64,000 bases of DNA from an uncultured Clostridia bacterium (lineage in GTDB: Bacteria; Bacillota; Clostridia; TANB77; CAG-508). The stretch covers positions 1 to 64,000 of the forward strand of contig CAKPNJ010000005.1 in NCBI GenBank assembly GCA_934168365.1, in the 5' to 3' direction. The notes beneath the pieces are model-generated. The model made no database searches, was not told the origin of the DNA, and worked only from the letters and a program-made list of their open reading frames with translations. Positions 36,190-45,102 of the stretch are shown here, in pieces. Positions within the stretch are counted from its first letter, which is position 1. Each line of letters starts with the position of its first letter. The translations under genes were made by a program, and so were the position numbers.

Positions 36190-36660
36190 ATGAAATTAAA
36201 AAAATTATTATTAGTAATAGAAATTATATTAGCAATATTTTTAATTATTGGTATAGTATACCTGTCTTATAAGCTTTATCTTAAAGTTATGGGCATTCAG
36301 GATTATGCACAAGTTGGTAATAGAGAAATATTTTATACCTGTGGGAGTAAATACGGAGATGCCACAATTTATGAAAATGGTTTAATGATTATTAAAGATG
36401 GCATGAAAGAAAAGGCTAAAATTAATCTAAGTAAAGATGAAATAAAAGAATTAAAAAAATTAATAAATAAAGACAAAAAAAATCACAGTGAAGAAACTTT
36501 TCCGGATTCCGGAAACGGTTGGATAAATACAGACAGAGTCGTTAAAGGTTATGGCTATTATTATAGTATTCTAGATCCAGCAATACCAAGAACAGTATAT
36601 AATGGTGATTATTCACAAAAATATGTATTTAAATTATTAGAAAAATACTCAAATAATTAA
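36190..36660 (+). CDS. Membrane-anchored protein of unknown function
   Basis: The protein has 156 residues. One N-terminal helix (about 5-27) is followed by an extracytoplasmic domain of ~125 residues with beta-rich segments and two short motifs, NGLMIIKDGM and the aromatic GYGYYYSILDP. GGGGC precedes ATG. It is placed 35 nt before the site-2 protease gene, possibly in the same transcript. The family is not recognised. Confidence 0.65.
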   Translation: MKLKKLLLVIEIILAIFLIIGIVYLSYKLYLKVMGIQDYAQVGNREIFYTCGSKYGDATIYENGLMIIKDGMKEKAKINLSKDEIKELKKLINKDKKNHSEETFPDSGNGWINTDRVVKGYGYYYSILDPAIPRTVYNGDYSQKYVFKLLEKYSNN

Positions 36661-36695
36661 AATAAAAGGGAAAACGAAAAGAAAGGTAATTTTTA

Positions 36696-37424
36696 ATGAA
36701 TTTTGATACTAGATATTTATATATAATCTTAGGACTTATTGTTATAATGAACTTATTCAGTGGAAGTTTTGACATATTAGGTGTGCTCCTTACATTACCA
36801 GGAGTACTTGTAGCAATAACTTTCCACGAATATGCTCATGCATTAGCAGCATATAAACTAGGAGATGATACTCCAAAAGTACAAGGAAGACTTAATCTAA
36901 ATCCACTAACACACTTAGATCCAATAGCTGTAGTGTTATTAGTGTTTACTCATATAGGATGGGGAAAACCAGTAGAAATAAATCCTAATAATTTTGATAG
37001 AAAAATATCTGCTAGGGCAGGAGAAGCAATAGTTGCTGCAGCAGGACCAATAATGAATATCTTACTAGCATTTGTACTTGCAATTATATTTTATGCATTA
37101 CAAGTATTTGCTACAGGTTTTGCAATTGGAACACAAACAGGTATGATTATAATGACAATGCTACAATATGCCGTAATTGTAAATGTGGGCTTAGGAGTAT
37201 TCAATCTAATACCATTGCCACCACTTGATGGCTCAAAAGTATTGATGGGATTTTTACCATATAATGCAAAAAGATGGTTTGAAGATCATGAAAAAGTATT
37301 TTATATAATATTCCTTGTAATTTGGATTACTCCAATAGCAAGCCTAATTATTTCTCCAGCAATTGATGCAATAACATCTGGAATAGATAGTTTAGTTAGT
37401 GGACTCTTTAGTCTATTTATGTAA
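36696..37424 (+). CDS. Site-2 protease family (M50) membrane metalloprotease
   Basis: The protein has 242 residues with several membrane helices. The zinc site HEYAHA is in the second helix (about residues 42-47), and the second motif NLIPLPPLDGSKVL supplies the aspartate. PVEINPNNF and SARAGEAIVAAAGPIMN are typical of the YwhC/RseP-minimal subgroup without a PDZ domain. It cleaves proteins within the membrane. Substrate is unknown. AGAAAGG precedes the start, and tsaD follows directly. Confidence 0.93.
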   Translation: MNFDTRYLYIILGLIVIMNLFSGSFDILGVLLTLPGVLVAITFHEYAHALAAYKLGDDTPKVQGRLNLNPLTHLDPIAVVLLVFTHIGWGKPVEINPNNFDRKISARAGEAIVAAAGPIMNILLAFVLAIIFYALQVFATGFAIGTQTGMIIMTMLQYAVIVNVGLGVFNLIPLPPLDGSKVLMGFLPYNAKRWFEDHEKVFYIIFLVIWITPIASLIISPAIDAITSGIDSLVSGLFSLFM

Positions 37425-37437
37425 AAGGAAATTTAAA

Positions 37438-38427
37438 ATGAAAGATATAATAACTTTAGGAATTGAATCAAGTTGTGATGAAACTTCTGCTTCTATTGTA
37501 AAAAATGGAAGGGAAGTTCTTTCTAATGTAATAAACTCACAAATAAAAATACATGAACAATTTGGTGGTGTGGTGCCAGAAATAGCCTCTAGAAATCATA
37601 TAGAAGCTATTTCAAATGTAGTAAAAGAAGCTATAAATCAAGCTGGCATTACTATGGATGACATAGATATAATTGCTTGTACATATGGACCTGGATTAGT
37701 AGGAGCTTTATTAGTGGGTGTATCATATGCAAAAGCACTAAGCTATGCACTAAATAAGCCACTAGTAGGAACAAACCATATACATGGCCATATAGCGGCA
37801 AACTATATTACACACCCAGAACTTGAACCACCATTATTATGTTTGGTAATTTCGGGTGGACATACTCATTTAGTACATATAAAAAGTTATTCAGAATTTG
37901 AAGTACTAGGAAGAACCAGAGATGATGCAGTAGGAGAGGCTTTTGATAAAGTCGCAAGAGTAATTGGCTTAGGTTATCCAGGTGGACCAAAAGTGGACAA
38001 ACTTGCAAAAGAAGGAAATCCAAACATAGAACTTCCAAAGACACATATAGAAAATTTAGATTTTAGTTTTAGTGGTATAAAAACTGCAGTTATAAACCTA
38101 CACCACAAAAATCCAGATATAAACAAAGCTGATTTGTGTAATAGCTTTGAAAAAACTATTACAGAGGTGTTAATAGATCATACAATAAGAGCAGCAAAAG
38201 AGTTAAATATAAATAAAATAGCACTAGCAGGAGGAGTATCTGCAAATTCATATATAAGAAGTGAATTCTTAAAACTAAAGGATAAAGGATATGATATATA
38301 TTATCCAGAACCAATATTATGTACAGATAATGCAGCAATGATAGCATCAGCAGGATATTACACATATATGACAGGAAATACATCAGACTTAAGCTTAAAT
38401 GCAGTACCAAACTTAGGCATAAATTAA
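37438..38427 (+). CDS. tsaD: tRNA N6-adenosine threonylcarbamoyltransferase TsaD
   Basis: The protein has 329 residues and belongs to the Kae1/TsaD ASKHA family that forms t6A37 in ANN-decoding tRNAs. LGIESSCDETSASIV opens the protein. The metal-binding HIHGHIAANY is at about residues 107-116, and the nucleotide motifs VISGGHTHLV, GGPKVDKLA and LAGGVSANSYIR follow. ATG 37438 has AAAAGGAAA upstream; an in-frame extension into the protease gene is spurious. Confidence 0.97.
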   Translation: MKDIITLGIESSCDETSASIVKNGREVLSNVINSQIKIHEQFGGVVPEIASRNHIEAISNVVKEAINQAGITMDDIDIIACTYGPGLVGALLVGVSYAKALSYALNKPLVGTNHIHGHIAANYITHPELEPPLLCLVISGGHTHLVHIKSYSEFEVLGRTRDDAVGEAFDKVARVIGLGYPGGPKVDKLAKEGNPNIELPKTHIENLDFSFSGIKTAVINLHHKNPDINKADLCNSFEKTITEVLIDHTIRAAKELNINKIALAGGVSANSYIRSEFLKLKDKGYDIYYPEPILCTDNAAMIASAGYYTYMTGNTSDLSLNAVPNLGIN

Positions 38428-38442
38428 AGAAAGGAAAATCAA

Positions 38443-39138
38443 ATGGCAATATATGTAATTGCTGATTTGCACCTTTCATTTTCACAAGATAAGCCTATGA
38501 GCATATTTGGAGAAAACTGGGAGGGACACAGCGAAAAGATTAAAAATAATTGGATATCTAAAGTTAAACCAGAGGATACAGTTGTATTGCCGGGCGATTT
38601 TTCATGGGCTATGTATTTACAAGATACCTACAAAGACTTTGAATACCTGAATTCATTACCAGGAAAAAAATTGTTATTAAAAGGAAACCATGACTATTGG
38701 TGGACAACAGTAACAAATATGAGAAATTTCTTGGAAGAAAATAAATTTAAAAATATTGACTTTATATATAACAATAGTTACTTAGTAGAGAATAAAATAT
38801 TAACAGGAACTAGAGGTTGGAATTTACTAGACACAGAAAATAGTAGCAAAATGATAAAAAGAGAAAGTATTCGCTTACAGTTAGCTATTGAAGATGGGAT
38901 AAAAAAATATGGAGATGATAAGGAAATAATAGTATTTATGCATTACCCACCAATATCAAATACAAATAAAAAATCGGAGTTTTTAAAAATACTAAAACAA
39001 TACGATATAAAAAGATGCTATTATGGCCATTTGCATGGAAAATCACATCAAGATGCAGTAGAAGGAATTGTTGACGGAATAGAATTTAAACTAATAAGTG
39101 CAGATTATTTAAACTTTGATGTAATTAAAGTTACATAA
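38443..39138 (+). CDS. Calcineurin-like metallophosphoesterase
   Basis: The protein has 231 residues. All phosphoesterase motifs are visible: IADLHLS, LPGDFSWA, KGNHDYWW, FMHYPP and YGHLHGKS. GAAAGG precedes ATG, and it starts 15 nt after tsaD, so they are probably co-transcribed. Its substrate is not predictable from sequence. Homologues are often annotated as generic phosphohydrolases. Confidence 0.92.
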   Translation: MAIYVIADLHLSFSQDKPMSIFGENWEGHSEKIKNNWISKVKPEDTVVLPGDFSWAMYLQDTYKDFEYLNSLPGKKLLLKGNHDYWWTTVTNMRNFLEENKFKNIDFIYNNSYLVENKILTGTRGWNLLDTENSSKMIKRESIRLQLAIEDGIKKYGDDKEIIVFMHYPPISNTNKKSEFLKILKQYDIKRCYYGHLHGKSHQDAVEGIVDGIEFKLISADYLNFDVIKVT

Positions 39139-39142
39139 ACAC

Positions 39143-39170
39143 TTGAAATACTTGAAAAATGTGGTATAAT
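39143..39170 (+). promoter_or_regulatory. tig promoter
   Basis: TTGAAA (39143-39148) and TATAAT (39165-39170) are separated by 16 bp. Confidence 0.7.
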
Positions 39171-39209
39171 ATAAAAGCTAAATTATTTTTTTGAAAGGAA
39201 GATTATAAA

Positions 39210-40496
39210 ATGAGTGTAAAAGTAGAAAACACAGAAAACAAAAATGAAGTAAAATTAAGTTTCGTAATAGAAGCAGAAAAATTTGATGAAGCAATGAAAA
39301 AAGTATATGCAAAAACAGCTAAATACTTTACAATTCCAGGCTTTAGAAAAGGTAAAGCACCAATGCAAATGGTAGAAAAACAATATGGAACAGAAATATT
39401 CCATGAAGACACATTTAACGAATTAGTACCAGACATTTTTGATGCAGCAATTAAAGAAAACAATATTCAAGCTGTAAGCCAACCAGATATTGACATTACT
39501 CAAATTGGTAAAGGAAAAGACCTTATATTCACAGCAGTAGTACAAGTAAAACCAGAAATTAAATTAGGAAAATATAAAGGTATAGAATTAGAAAAAATTG
39601 AGTATAATGTATCTGATCATGACATAGAACATGAACTAGGACATATGGCTGAACATAATGCAAGATTAGTAAGTGTTGAAGATAGACCAGTAGAAAAAGG
39701 AGATATAACAGTTATCGACTTTGAAGGTTCTATTGATGGTGTTCCATTTGAAGGTGGAAAAGCAGAAAAACATGAACTAGAAATCGGAAGCAACACATTT
39801 ATTCCAGGTTTTGAAGATCAAATAATTGGAATGAAATTAGATGAAGAAAAAGATATTACAGTTACTTTCCCAGAAGACTATTTCTCTAAAGAATTAGCAG
39901 GAAAACCAGCTGTATTTAAAGTAAAACTTCATGAAATAAAGAAAAAAGAACTTCCAAAAATGGATGACGAATTTGCAAAAGATGTTAGCGAATTTGATAC
40001 ATTAGAAGAATTAAAAAATAGCATTAAAGAAAAAATGCAAAAAACAAATGAACAAAGAGCAGAATATGAAACAGAAGAAGCTGCTATAAATGCAGTTTGC
40101 GACAATGTTGAAGTGGAAATTCCATCAGGAATGATTGACAGCGAAGTAGAAAACATGATGAAAGACGTTGAACAAAGATTACAATATCAAGGTTTGACAT
40201 TACAACAATACTTTATGTTATCTGGAAAAACAGAAGCACAAGTAAAAGATGAAATGAAAGAACAAGCTGAAAAAGCTGTTAAATCAAGATTAGTAATAGA
40301 AGCTATTATCAAAGAAGAAGACATTAAGCCAGAAGAAAAAGAAGTTGAAGAAAAACTTAAAGAAATGGCTAAAAACTATGGCAAAACTGAAGAAGAAATG
40401 CTTAAAAATGAATATGTAAAAGAATATATCGAAAACAATATGAAATTTGAAAAAGCTATTAAGTTCATAGTTGATAATGCAAAATTCAAAAAATAA
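39210..40496 (+). CDS. tig: Trigger factor
   Basis: This ribosome-associated chaperone and prolyl isomerase has 428 residues. The N-terminal ribosome-binding domain contains GFRKGKAPM near residue 45. The FKBP-type PPIase domain runs from about 150 to 245 (GDITVIDFEGSIDGVPFEGG), and a helical C-terminal chaperone domain follows. ATG is preceded by AAAGGAAG. It is followed by clpP and clpX, the common Gram-positive order tig-clpP-clpX. Confidence 0.96.
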   Translation: MSVKVENTENKNEVKLSFVIEAEKFDEAMKKVYAKTAKYFTIPGFRKGKAPMQMVEKQYGTEIFHEDTFNELVPDIFDAAIKENNIQAVSQPDIDITQIGKGKDLIFTAVVQVKPEIKLGKYKGIELEKIEYNVSDHDIEHELGHMAEHNARLVSVEDRPVEKGDITVIDFEGSIDGVPFEGGKAEKHELEIGSNTFIPGFEDQIIGMKLDEEKDITVTFPEDYFSKELAGKPAVFKVKLHEIKKKELPKMDDEFAKDVSEFDTLEELKNSIKEKMQKTNEQRAEYETEEAAINAVCDNVEVEIPSGMIDSEVENMMKDVEQRLQYQGLTLQQYFMLSGKTEAQVKDEMKEQAEKAVKSRLVIEAIIKEEDIKPEEKEVEEKLKEMAKNYGKTEEEMLKNEYVKEYIENNMKFEKAIKFIVDNAKFKK

Positions 40497-40511
40497 TTAT
40501 TATCTAGTTTT

Positions 40512-40538
40512 GGCAAAATGCATTTAATGTATTTTGCC
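40512..40538 (+). terminator. Hairpin between tig and clpP
   Basis: GGCAAAATGCA and TGTATTTTGCC can pair, with only a short T tract after. It may be a partial terminator between tig and clpP. Confidence 0.5.
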
Positions 40539-40574
40539 TTACTATGAAATCCAAAGAGAAAGGTTGGTACAAAT

Positions 40575-41180
40575 ATGAAAGAACAAAACAGTTTGGTTCC
40601 TTATGTTATTGAACAAACAGCAAAAGGAGAAAGATCATATGATATTTTCTCAAGACTATTAAAAGATAGAATTATATTTTTAGGAGAAGATGTTAACCAA
40701 ACCTCAGCAAGTTTAGTAATTGCACAATTATTATTCTTAGAGTCAGAAGACCCAGATAAAGAAATTCATTTATATATCAATAGCCCAGGCGGATCTATTA
40801 CAGATGGAATGGGAATTGTAGATACAATGAATTATATAAAATGTCCAGTTTCAACTATATGTATTGGAATGGCTGCAAGTATGGGAGCTGTACTTTTAGC
40901 AGCAGGTGAAAAAGGCAAAAGATTTGCAACACCAAATGCAGAAATTTTAATCCATCAACCACTAATTGGTGGTGGCGGCTTATCTGGCCAAACAACAGAA
41001 ATTAAAATCCATGCAGACCATATGGTTAAAACAAGAGAAAAATTAAATAAATTCTTAAGTGAAAGAACTGGTCAACCATTAGAAGTAATTAACAAAGATA
41101 CTGAAAGAGATAATTATATGACAGCAGAAGAAGCACTAAAATATGGACTTATTGATGGTATTATGGAAAAGAGAGTTTAA
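40575..41180 (+). CDS. clpP: ATP-dependent Clp protease proteolytic subunit
   Basis: This serine protease has 201 residues and forms the tetradecameric chamber used by ClpX. The triad is Ser in GMAASMGAVLL (about residue 98), His in LIHQPL (about 123) and Asp in TERDNYM (about 172). Start MKEQNSLVPYVIEQT is typical. AAAGGTTGG precedes ATG. clpX is 31 nt downstream. Confidence 0.97.
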   Translation: MKEQNSLVPYVIEQTAKGERSYDIFSRLLKDRIIFLGEDVNQTSASLVIAQLLFLESEDPDKEIHLYINSPGGSITDGMGIVDTMNYIKCPVSTICIGMAASMGAVLLAAGEKGKRFATPNAEILIHQPLIGGGGLSGQTTEIKIHADHMVKTREKLNKFLSERTGQPLEVINKDTERDNYMTAEEALKYGLIDGIMEKRV

Positions 41181-41211
41181 TTATATAAAATGGAAAGGAA
41201 ATTAGCTAAAA

Positions 41212-42522
41212 ATGGCAAATAAAACTAAAGGTGTAAAATGCTCTTTTTGTGGTAAATCACAAGAAGCAGTAGGCAGAATTATTGCAGGACCTGGAGTATA
41301 TATTTGTGATGAATGTATAAAGGTATGTAATAATATTTTAGAAGAAGAAATATATGAAGATGCCGAAATTACGTATACAACCAAAGTGGGAGACGAATTA
41401 CCTAAACCAACTGAAATAAAAGAGGTTTTAGATTCATATGTAATTGGCCAAGATGAAGCTAAAAAGACACTATCTGTTGCAGTATACAACCATTACAAAA
41501 GAATAAATCATCAAGACGAACCAGATGATGTAGAGTTACAAAAAAGTAATGTTTTATTACTAGGACCAACAGGCTGTGGTAAAACTTTATTAGCACAAAC
41601 ATTGGCAAAAATCTTGCAAGTACCTTTTGCAATTGCTGATGCAACAACATTAACAGAAGCAGGATATGTTGGAGAAGATGTAGAAAACATTTTATTAAAA
41701 CTTATCCAAGCAGCTGACTATGATATTGAAAGAGCAGAAAAAGGTATTATATATATTGACGAAATAGACAAAATTTCAAGAAAATCAGAAAATCCATCAA
41801 TTACAAGAGATGTTAGTGGAGAGGGAGTACAACAAGCCTTACTAAAAATTGTAGAAGGAACTGTTGCATCTGTACCACCACAAGGTGGCAGAAAACACCC
41901 ACACCAAGAATTTATACAAATAGATACATCAAATATACTATTTATTTGTGGTGGAGCATTTGAAGGACTTGAAAAAATAGTAAAAGATAGAATTGGTCAA
42001 AAATCAATAGGCTTTGGAGCAAAAATAGAAAGCAACAAAGACATAGATAAATACAAAGTGTTTGAACAATTACTACCACAAGATTTATTAAAATTTGGTT
42101 TAATACCAGAATTTGTAGGTAGATTACCAATTATAGCCACGTTGCAAGAATTAGACAGAGAAGCTTTAATTGATATTGTAACAAAACCTAAAAATGCATT
42201 AGTAAAACAATATCAAAAACTATTTAAGCTAGACAATGTTGAACTTGAATTTGAAAAAGAAGCTCTAGAGTCAATAGTAGACAAAGCAATAGAAAGAAAA
42301 ACAGGGGCTAGGGGTTTACGTTCTATTATAGAAGAAATTATGAGAGACATAATGTTCGAAATTCCTTCTAATCCTAAGATAGAAAAATGTATAATAACTA
42401 AAGCAACTGTAGAAAATGGAGAACCTCCAAAGATTATTATAAACAATAATAGAGAGGTACCAGAAGCAAAACCTGTAAAAGCAAAAAGACAGGCAACAAC
42501 TAAAAAAACAGAAACAGCATAA
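41212..42522 (+). CDS. clpX: ClpX ATPase subunit
   Basis: This AAA+ unfoldase has 436 residues. An N-terminal C4 zinc domain (CSFCGKS ... CDEC) leads to the ATPase domain with Walker A GPTGCGKT near residue 122 and Walker B IYIDEIDKI. The pore loop GYVGEDV and the LGF-containing region follow. Sensor 2 is GARGLRSIIE. A short Lys/Thr-rich tail ends the protein. It delivers substrates to the ClpP encoded just upstream. Confidence 0.97.
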   Translation: MANKTKGVKCSFCGKSQEAVGRIIAGPGVYICDECIKVCNNILEEEIYEDAEITYTTKVGDELPKPTEIKEVLDSYVIGQDEAKKTLSVAVYNHYKRINHQDEPDDVELQKSNVLLLGPTGCGKTLLAQTLAKILQVPFAIADATTLTEAGYVGEDVENILLKLIQAADYDIERAEKGIIYIDEIDKISRKSENPSITRDVSGEGVQQALLKIVEGTVASVPPQGGRKHPHQEFIQIDTSNILFICGGAFEGLEKIVKDRIGQKSIGFGAKIESNKDIDKYKVFEQLLPQDLLKFGLIPEFVGRLPIIATLQELDREALIDIVTKPKNALVKQYQKLFKLDNVELEFEKEALESIVDKAIERKTGARGLRSIIEEIMRDIMFEIPSNPKIEKCIITKATVENGEPPKIIINNNREVPEAKPVKAKRQATTKKTETA

Positions 42523-42540
42523 AGAAATATAAAATTAAAA

Positions 42541-42580
42541 AACAAAAAAATGTCAAATATTTGTTTGACATTTTTTTGTT
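42541..42580. terminator. clpX terminator, symmetric
   Basis: AACAAAAAAATGTCAAA is perfectly complementary to TTTGACATTTTTTTGTT across a 6-nt loop. The right arm doubles as the lexA -35 box. Confidence 0.88.
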
Positions 42581-42593
42581 TGTGTGTTATTAT
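42565..42593 (+). promoter_or_regulatory. lexA promoter
   Basis: TTGACA (42565-42570) and TATTAT (42588-42593) are separated by 17 bp. The -35 box lies within the clpX terminator stem. Confidence 0.7.
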
Positions 42594-42611
42594 ATAAAAG
42601 GATATGAAAAA

Positions 42612-42626
42612 TGGTTATATTAACCA
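42612..42626 (+). promoter_or_regulatory. Candidate LexA operator (palindrome)
   Basis: TGGTTA-TAT-TAACCA is a perfect 6-bp inverted repeat between the lexA -10 box and ribosome site, where an autoregulatory operator would act. It differs from the Bacillus box GAAC-N4-GTTC, so the assignment is tentative. Confidence 0.35.
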
Positions 42627-42657
42627 ATTAAACAAATAAATAAGGAGTGATGTTATT

Positions 42658-43317
42658 TTGGCTAGAAAAAAAGATCCAATGGCAATAAATAAAAGAGAAA
42701 AAGCAATATTAAAATTTATTCAAAAACAAGTTGAAGAAAACGGATATGCACCATCTGTAAGAGAAATAGGAAAAGCAGTAGGACTAAAATCAACAGCAAC
42801 AGTACATGGATACTTAGCAAAATTATCTGAAAAAGGTTATATTAAAAAAGAAGACCAAAAAGGTAGAACTTTACGTCTATTAAAAGGTGGAGACGGAGAA
42901 CCAGTTAAAAAACATGAAGATAAAAACTATTATACAGGAAGAGAAATGGTTGAAGTACCTGTTATTGGTAAAATAACAGCAGGAGAACCAATTTTAGCTG
43001 TAGAAAATATTACAGATACATTTCCTATTCCAATTGACTTTGTTGGAAATAGTGAAAGCTTTATGCTTACAGTTCGTGGCGAAAGTATGATAGAAGCAGG
43101 AATTTTAAATGGAGATTATATTTTAGTTAAAAAACAAAACACAGCAATAAATGGAGAGATAGTTGTAGCACTAATTGGAGACGAAGCAACAGTAAAAACA
43201 TTCTATAAAGAAAAAGACCATATTAGGTTACAACCACAAAATAGTACAATGGATCCAATAATTGTACCAACATGTGAAATTTTAGGAAAAGTAGCAGGGG
43301 TATTTAGAAAACTATAA
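42658..43317 (+). CDS. lexA: LexA repressor
   Basis: This SOS repressor and self-cleaving peptidase has 219 residues. The winged helix-turn-helix is at the N terminus (YAPSVREIGKAVGLKSTATVHGYLAKLSEKGYI). The Ala-Gly cleavage site is in KITAGEP near residue 108. The catalytic Ser is in VRGESMIEAGI and the Lys in DEATVKTFYK. It starts with TTG after AAGGAGTGATG. RecA-stimulated cleavage would relieve repression; recN lies 10 kb upstream in the window. Confidence 0.95.
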   Translation: MARKKDPMAINKREKAILKFIQKQVEENGYAPSVREIGKAVGLKSTATVHGYLAKLSEKGYIKKEDQKGRTLRLLKGGDGEPVKKHEDKNYYTGREMVEVPVIGKITAGEPILAVENITDTFPIPIDFVGNSESFMLTVRGESMIEAGILNGDYILVKKQNTAINGEIVVALIGDEATVKTFYKEKDHIRLQPQNSTMDPIIVPTCEILGKVAGVFRKL

Positions 43318-43338
43318 AATAAAGAAAGAGGAGTATAT

Positions 43339-43860
43339 ATGAGCGATTATTTATCAATATGGATATTTAATAGTAGACCTAGAATGAGAGTGTTTTGGTG
43401 TTACTTACTATTATTTATAATAGTTTTTGTTTTTTCAGATGTAATGATGTATTTATATACTAAATCATTATATCAACCAATTGAAAAATATGAAGTAAAT
43501 ATAGAAGCACCACAAGTAACAATAAGCGTAGCAGAAGCATCGAATGTAAATGGAAATGTAAAAGGTACTATTAAAAATACTACACAAGAAAAAATTGCAG
43601 ATAAATACATAAGATTTGACTTTTATACACCAAGAGAAGTTAATGTTGGAACTAAATACTTAAAAATAGATAGTTTAGAAGTAAATGAAGAAAAACAATT
43701 TGAATTAGGTTTCAAATATGATAATGTAAGTAATGTAAAGGTTTCAATGGCAGGAGAAGATGATTTACTAAAAGCAACACCAGAAGAGCTAGAACTTACT
43801 CCAGCATTTGGACCAGCAGGAATATTACAATTATTACTTTTAGGACGTTTATTTGTATAA
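43339..43860 (+). CDS. Membrane-anchored protein with extracytoplasmic beta domain
   Basis: The protein has 173 residues. One membrane helix (about 18-38) is followed by a beta-rich domain with NVNGNVKGTIKNTTQEKI and KYIRFDFYTPREVNVGTKYLKIDSLEVNEEKQFELGF, the pattern of FxLYD-like domains. A hydrophobic C terminus (GPAGILQLLLLGRLFV) may re-enter the membrane. AGAGGAG precedes ATG. It follows lexA by 21 nt. The function is unknown. Confidence 0.7.
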   Translation: MSDYLSIWIFNSRPRMRVFWCYLLLFIIVFVFSDVMMYLYTKSLYQPIEKYEVNIEAPQVTISVAEASNVNGNVKGTIKNTTQEKIADKYIRFDFYTPREVNVGTKYLKIDSLEVNEEKQFELGFKYDNVSNVKVSMAGEDDLLKATPEELELTPAFGPAGILQLLLLGRLFV

Positions 43861-43876
43861 ACTAAGTAAAATATGG

Positions 43877-43913
43877 AAAAAATAGAGTATGTAAAAACAT
43901 ATTCTATTTTTTT
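43877..43913 (+). terminator. Terminator after lexA-linked membrane gene
   Basis: AAAAATAGAGTATG pairs with CATATTCTATTTTT and a T run follows. Confidence 0.85.
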
Positions 43914-43934
43914 ACTAAAATATTAAAAAATAGA

Positions 43935-43963
43935 TTGCTATTTTAACTACTTTGTAATATAAT
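43935..43963 (+). promoter_or_regulatory. mreB promoter
   Basis: TTGCTA (43935-43940) and TATAAT (43958-43963) are separated by 17 bp. Confidence 0.75.
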
Positions 43964-44017
43964 TGTAACGAAAACGTAACAAAAATGAAACATACTCTGT
44001 CGAAAGGAAAGATTCAA

Positions 44018-45022
44018 ATGTTTAAGTATGGACAAGATATAGGAATAGATTTAGGTACAGCAACCGTAATTGCCTATGCTAAAGGTAAAGGAATAGTATT
44101 AAGAGAGCCATCAGTAGTGGCAGTTGATAACAATACAGGGGAAGTATTGGCAGTAGGAAAAGAAGCTAGAAGAATGTTAGGAAGAACACCAGGAAATATA
44201 GTAGCAACAAGACCTTTAAGAGATGGCGTAATTTCAAATTATACTGTAACAGAAAAAATGCTTAAATATTTCATAAACCGTGTTTGTGGAAAGTTTATAT
44301 TTGCGCCAAGAATTATGATTTGCATACCCTCACAAGTAACAGAAGTAGAGAAAAAGGCAGTTATAGACGCAGCTTCACAAGCAGGTGCAAGAAAAGTATA
44401 TTTAATTGAAGAACCAATTGCAGCAGCTATTGGAGCTGGAATAGACATATCTAAACCATGCGGAAATATGGTAGTTGATATTGGTGGAGGAACAACAGAT
44501 ATAGCAGTTATATCTTTAGGAGGTTCAGTAGTTAGCACTTCACTAAAAGTAGCAGGAGACAAATTTGACGAAGCAATTGTAAGATATATTAAAAAGAAAT
44601 ATAATACAATTATAGGAGAAAGAACAGCCGAAGATTTAAAAATAAACATAGGTTGTGTATATCCGAAAATTCAAGATATGGAAATGGATATTAGAGGAAG
44701 AGACTTAGCAACAGGACTTCCAAAAACAATAACAGTTCGTTCAAGTGAAATGCTAGAAGCGTTGATAGAACCTGCAATGCAAGTGGTAGATGCAGTTCAT
44801 AGCGTACTAGAAAAAACACCACCTGAACTTGCAGCAGATATAAGCGATAGAGGAATATATATGACAGGCGGAGGATGCCTAATAGATGGATTAGACAAAC
44901 TTTTACAAGAACAATTAGGACTAAATGTAATGATAGCACAAGATGCAGTATCATGCGTTGCATTAGGAACGGGAAGAGCACTAGATAATTTAGATATACT
45001 AGACAGTAAAAAGAGACAATGA
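44018..45022 (+). CDS. mreB: Rod shape-determining protein MreB/Mbl
   Basis: This bacterial actin homologue has 334 residues and organises lateral wall synthesis. Phosphate 1 is DIGIDLGTATVIAY, phosphate 2 VVDIGGGTTDIAV, and the adenosine motif is MTGGGCLIDGLDKLL. The ATG at 44018 is preceded by AAAGGA; the upstream in-frame ATG at 43985 has no ribosome site. mreC and mreD are not adjacent, so it could be an Mbl- or MreBH-type paralogue. Confidence 0.95.
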   Translation: MFKYGQDIGIDLGTATVIAYAKGKGIVLREPSVVAVDNNTGEVLAVGKEARRMLGRTPGNIVATRPLRDGVISNYTVTEKMLKYFINRVCGKFIFAPRIMICIPSQVTEVEKKAVIDAASQAGARKVYLIEEPIAAAIGAGIDISKPCGNMVVDIGGGTTDIAVISLGGSVVSTSLKVAGDKFDEAIVRYIKKKYNTIIGERTAEDLKINIGCVYPKIQDMEMDIRGRDLATGLPKTITVRSSEMLEALIEPAMQVVDAVHSVLEKTPPELAADISDRGIYMTGGGCLIDGLDKLLQEQLGLNVMIAQDAVSCVALGTGRALDNLDILDSKKRQ

Positions 45023-45102
45023 AAAATAAAAATTAACTTGCAAAATGTTCTGGAAAAAAAATAATTTTTATGGTATAAACTAAATTGAGGAGAGTGGTAA
45101 AT

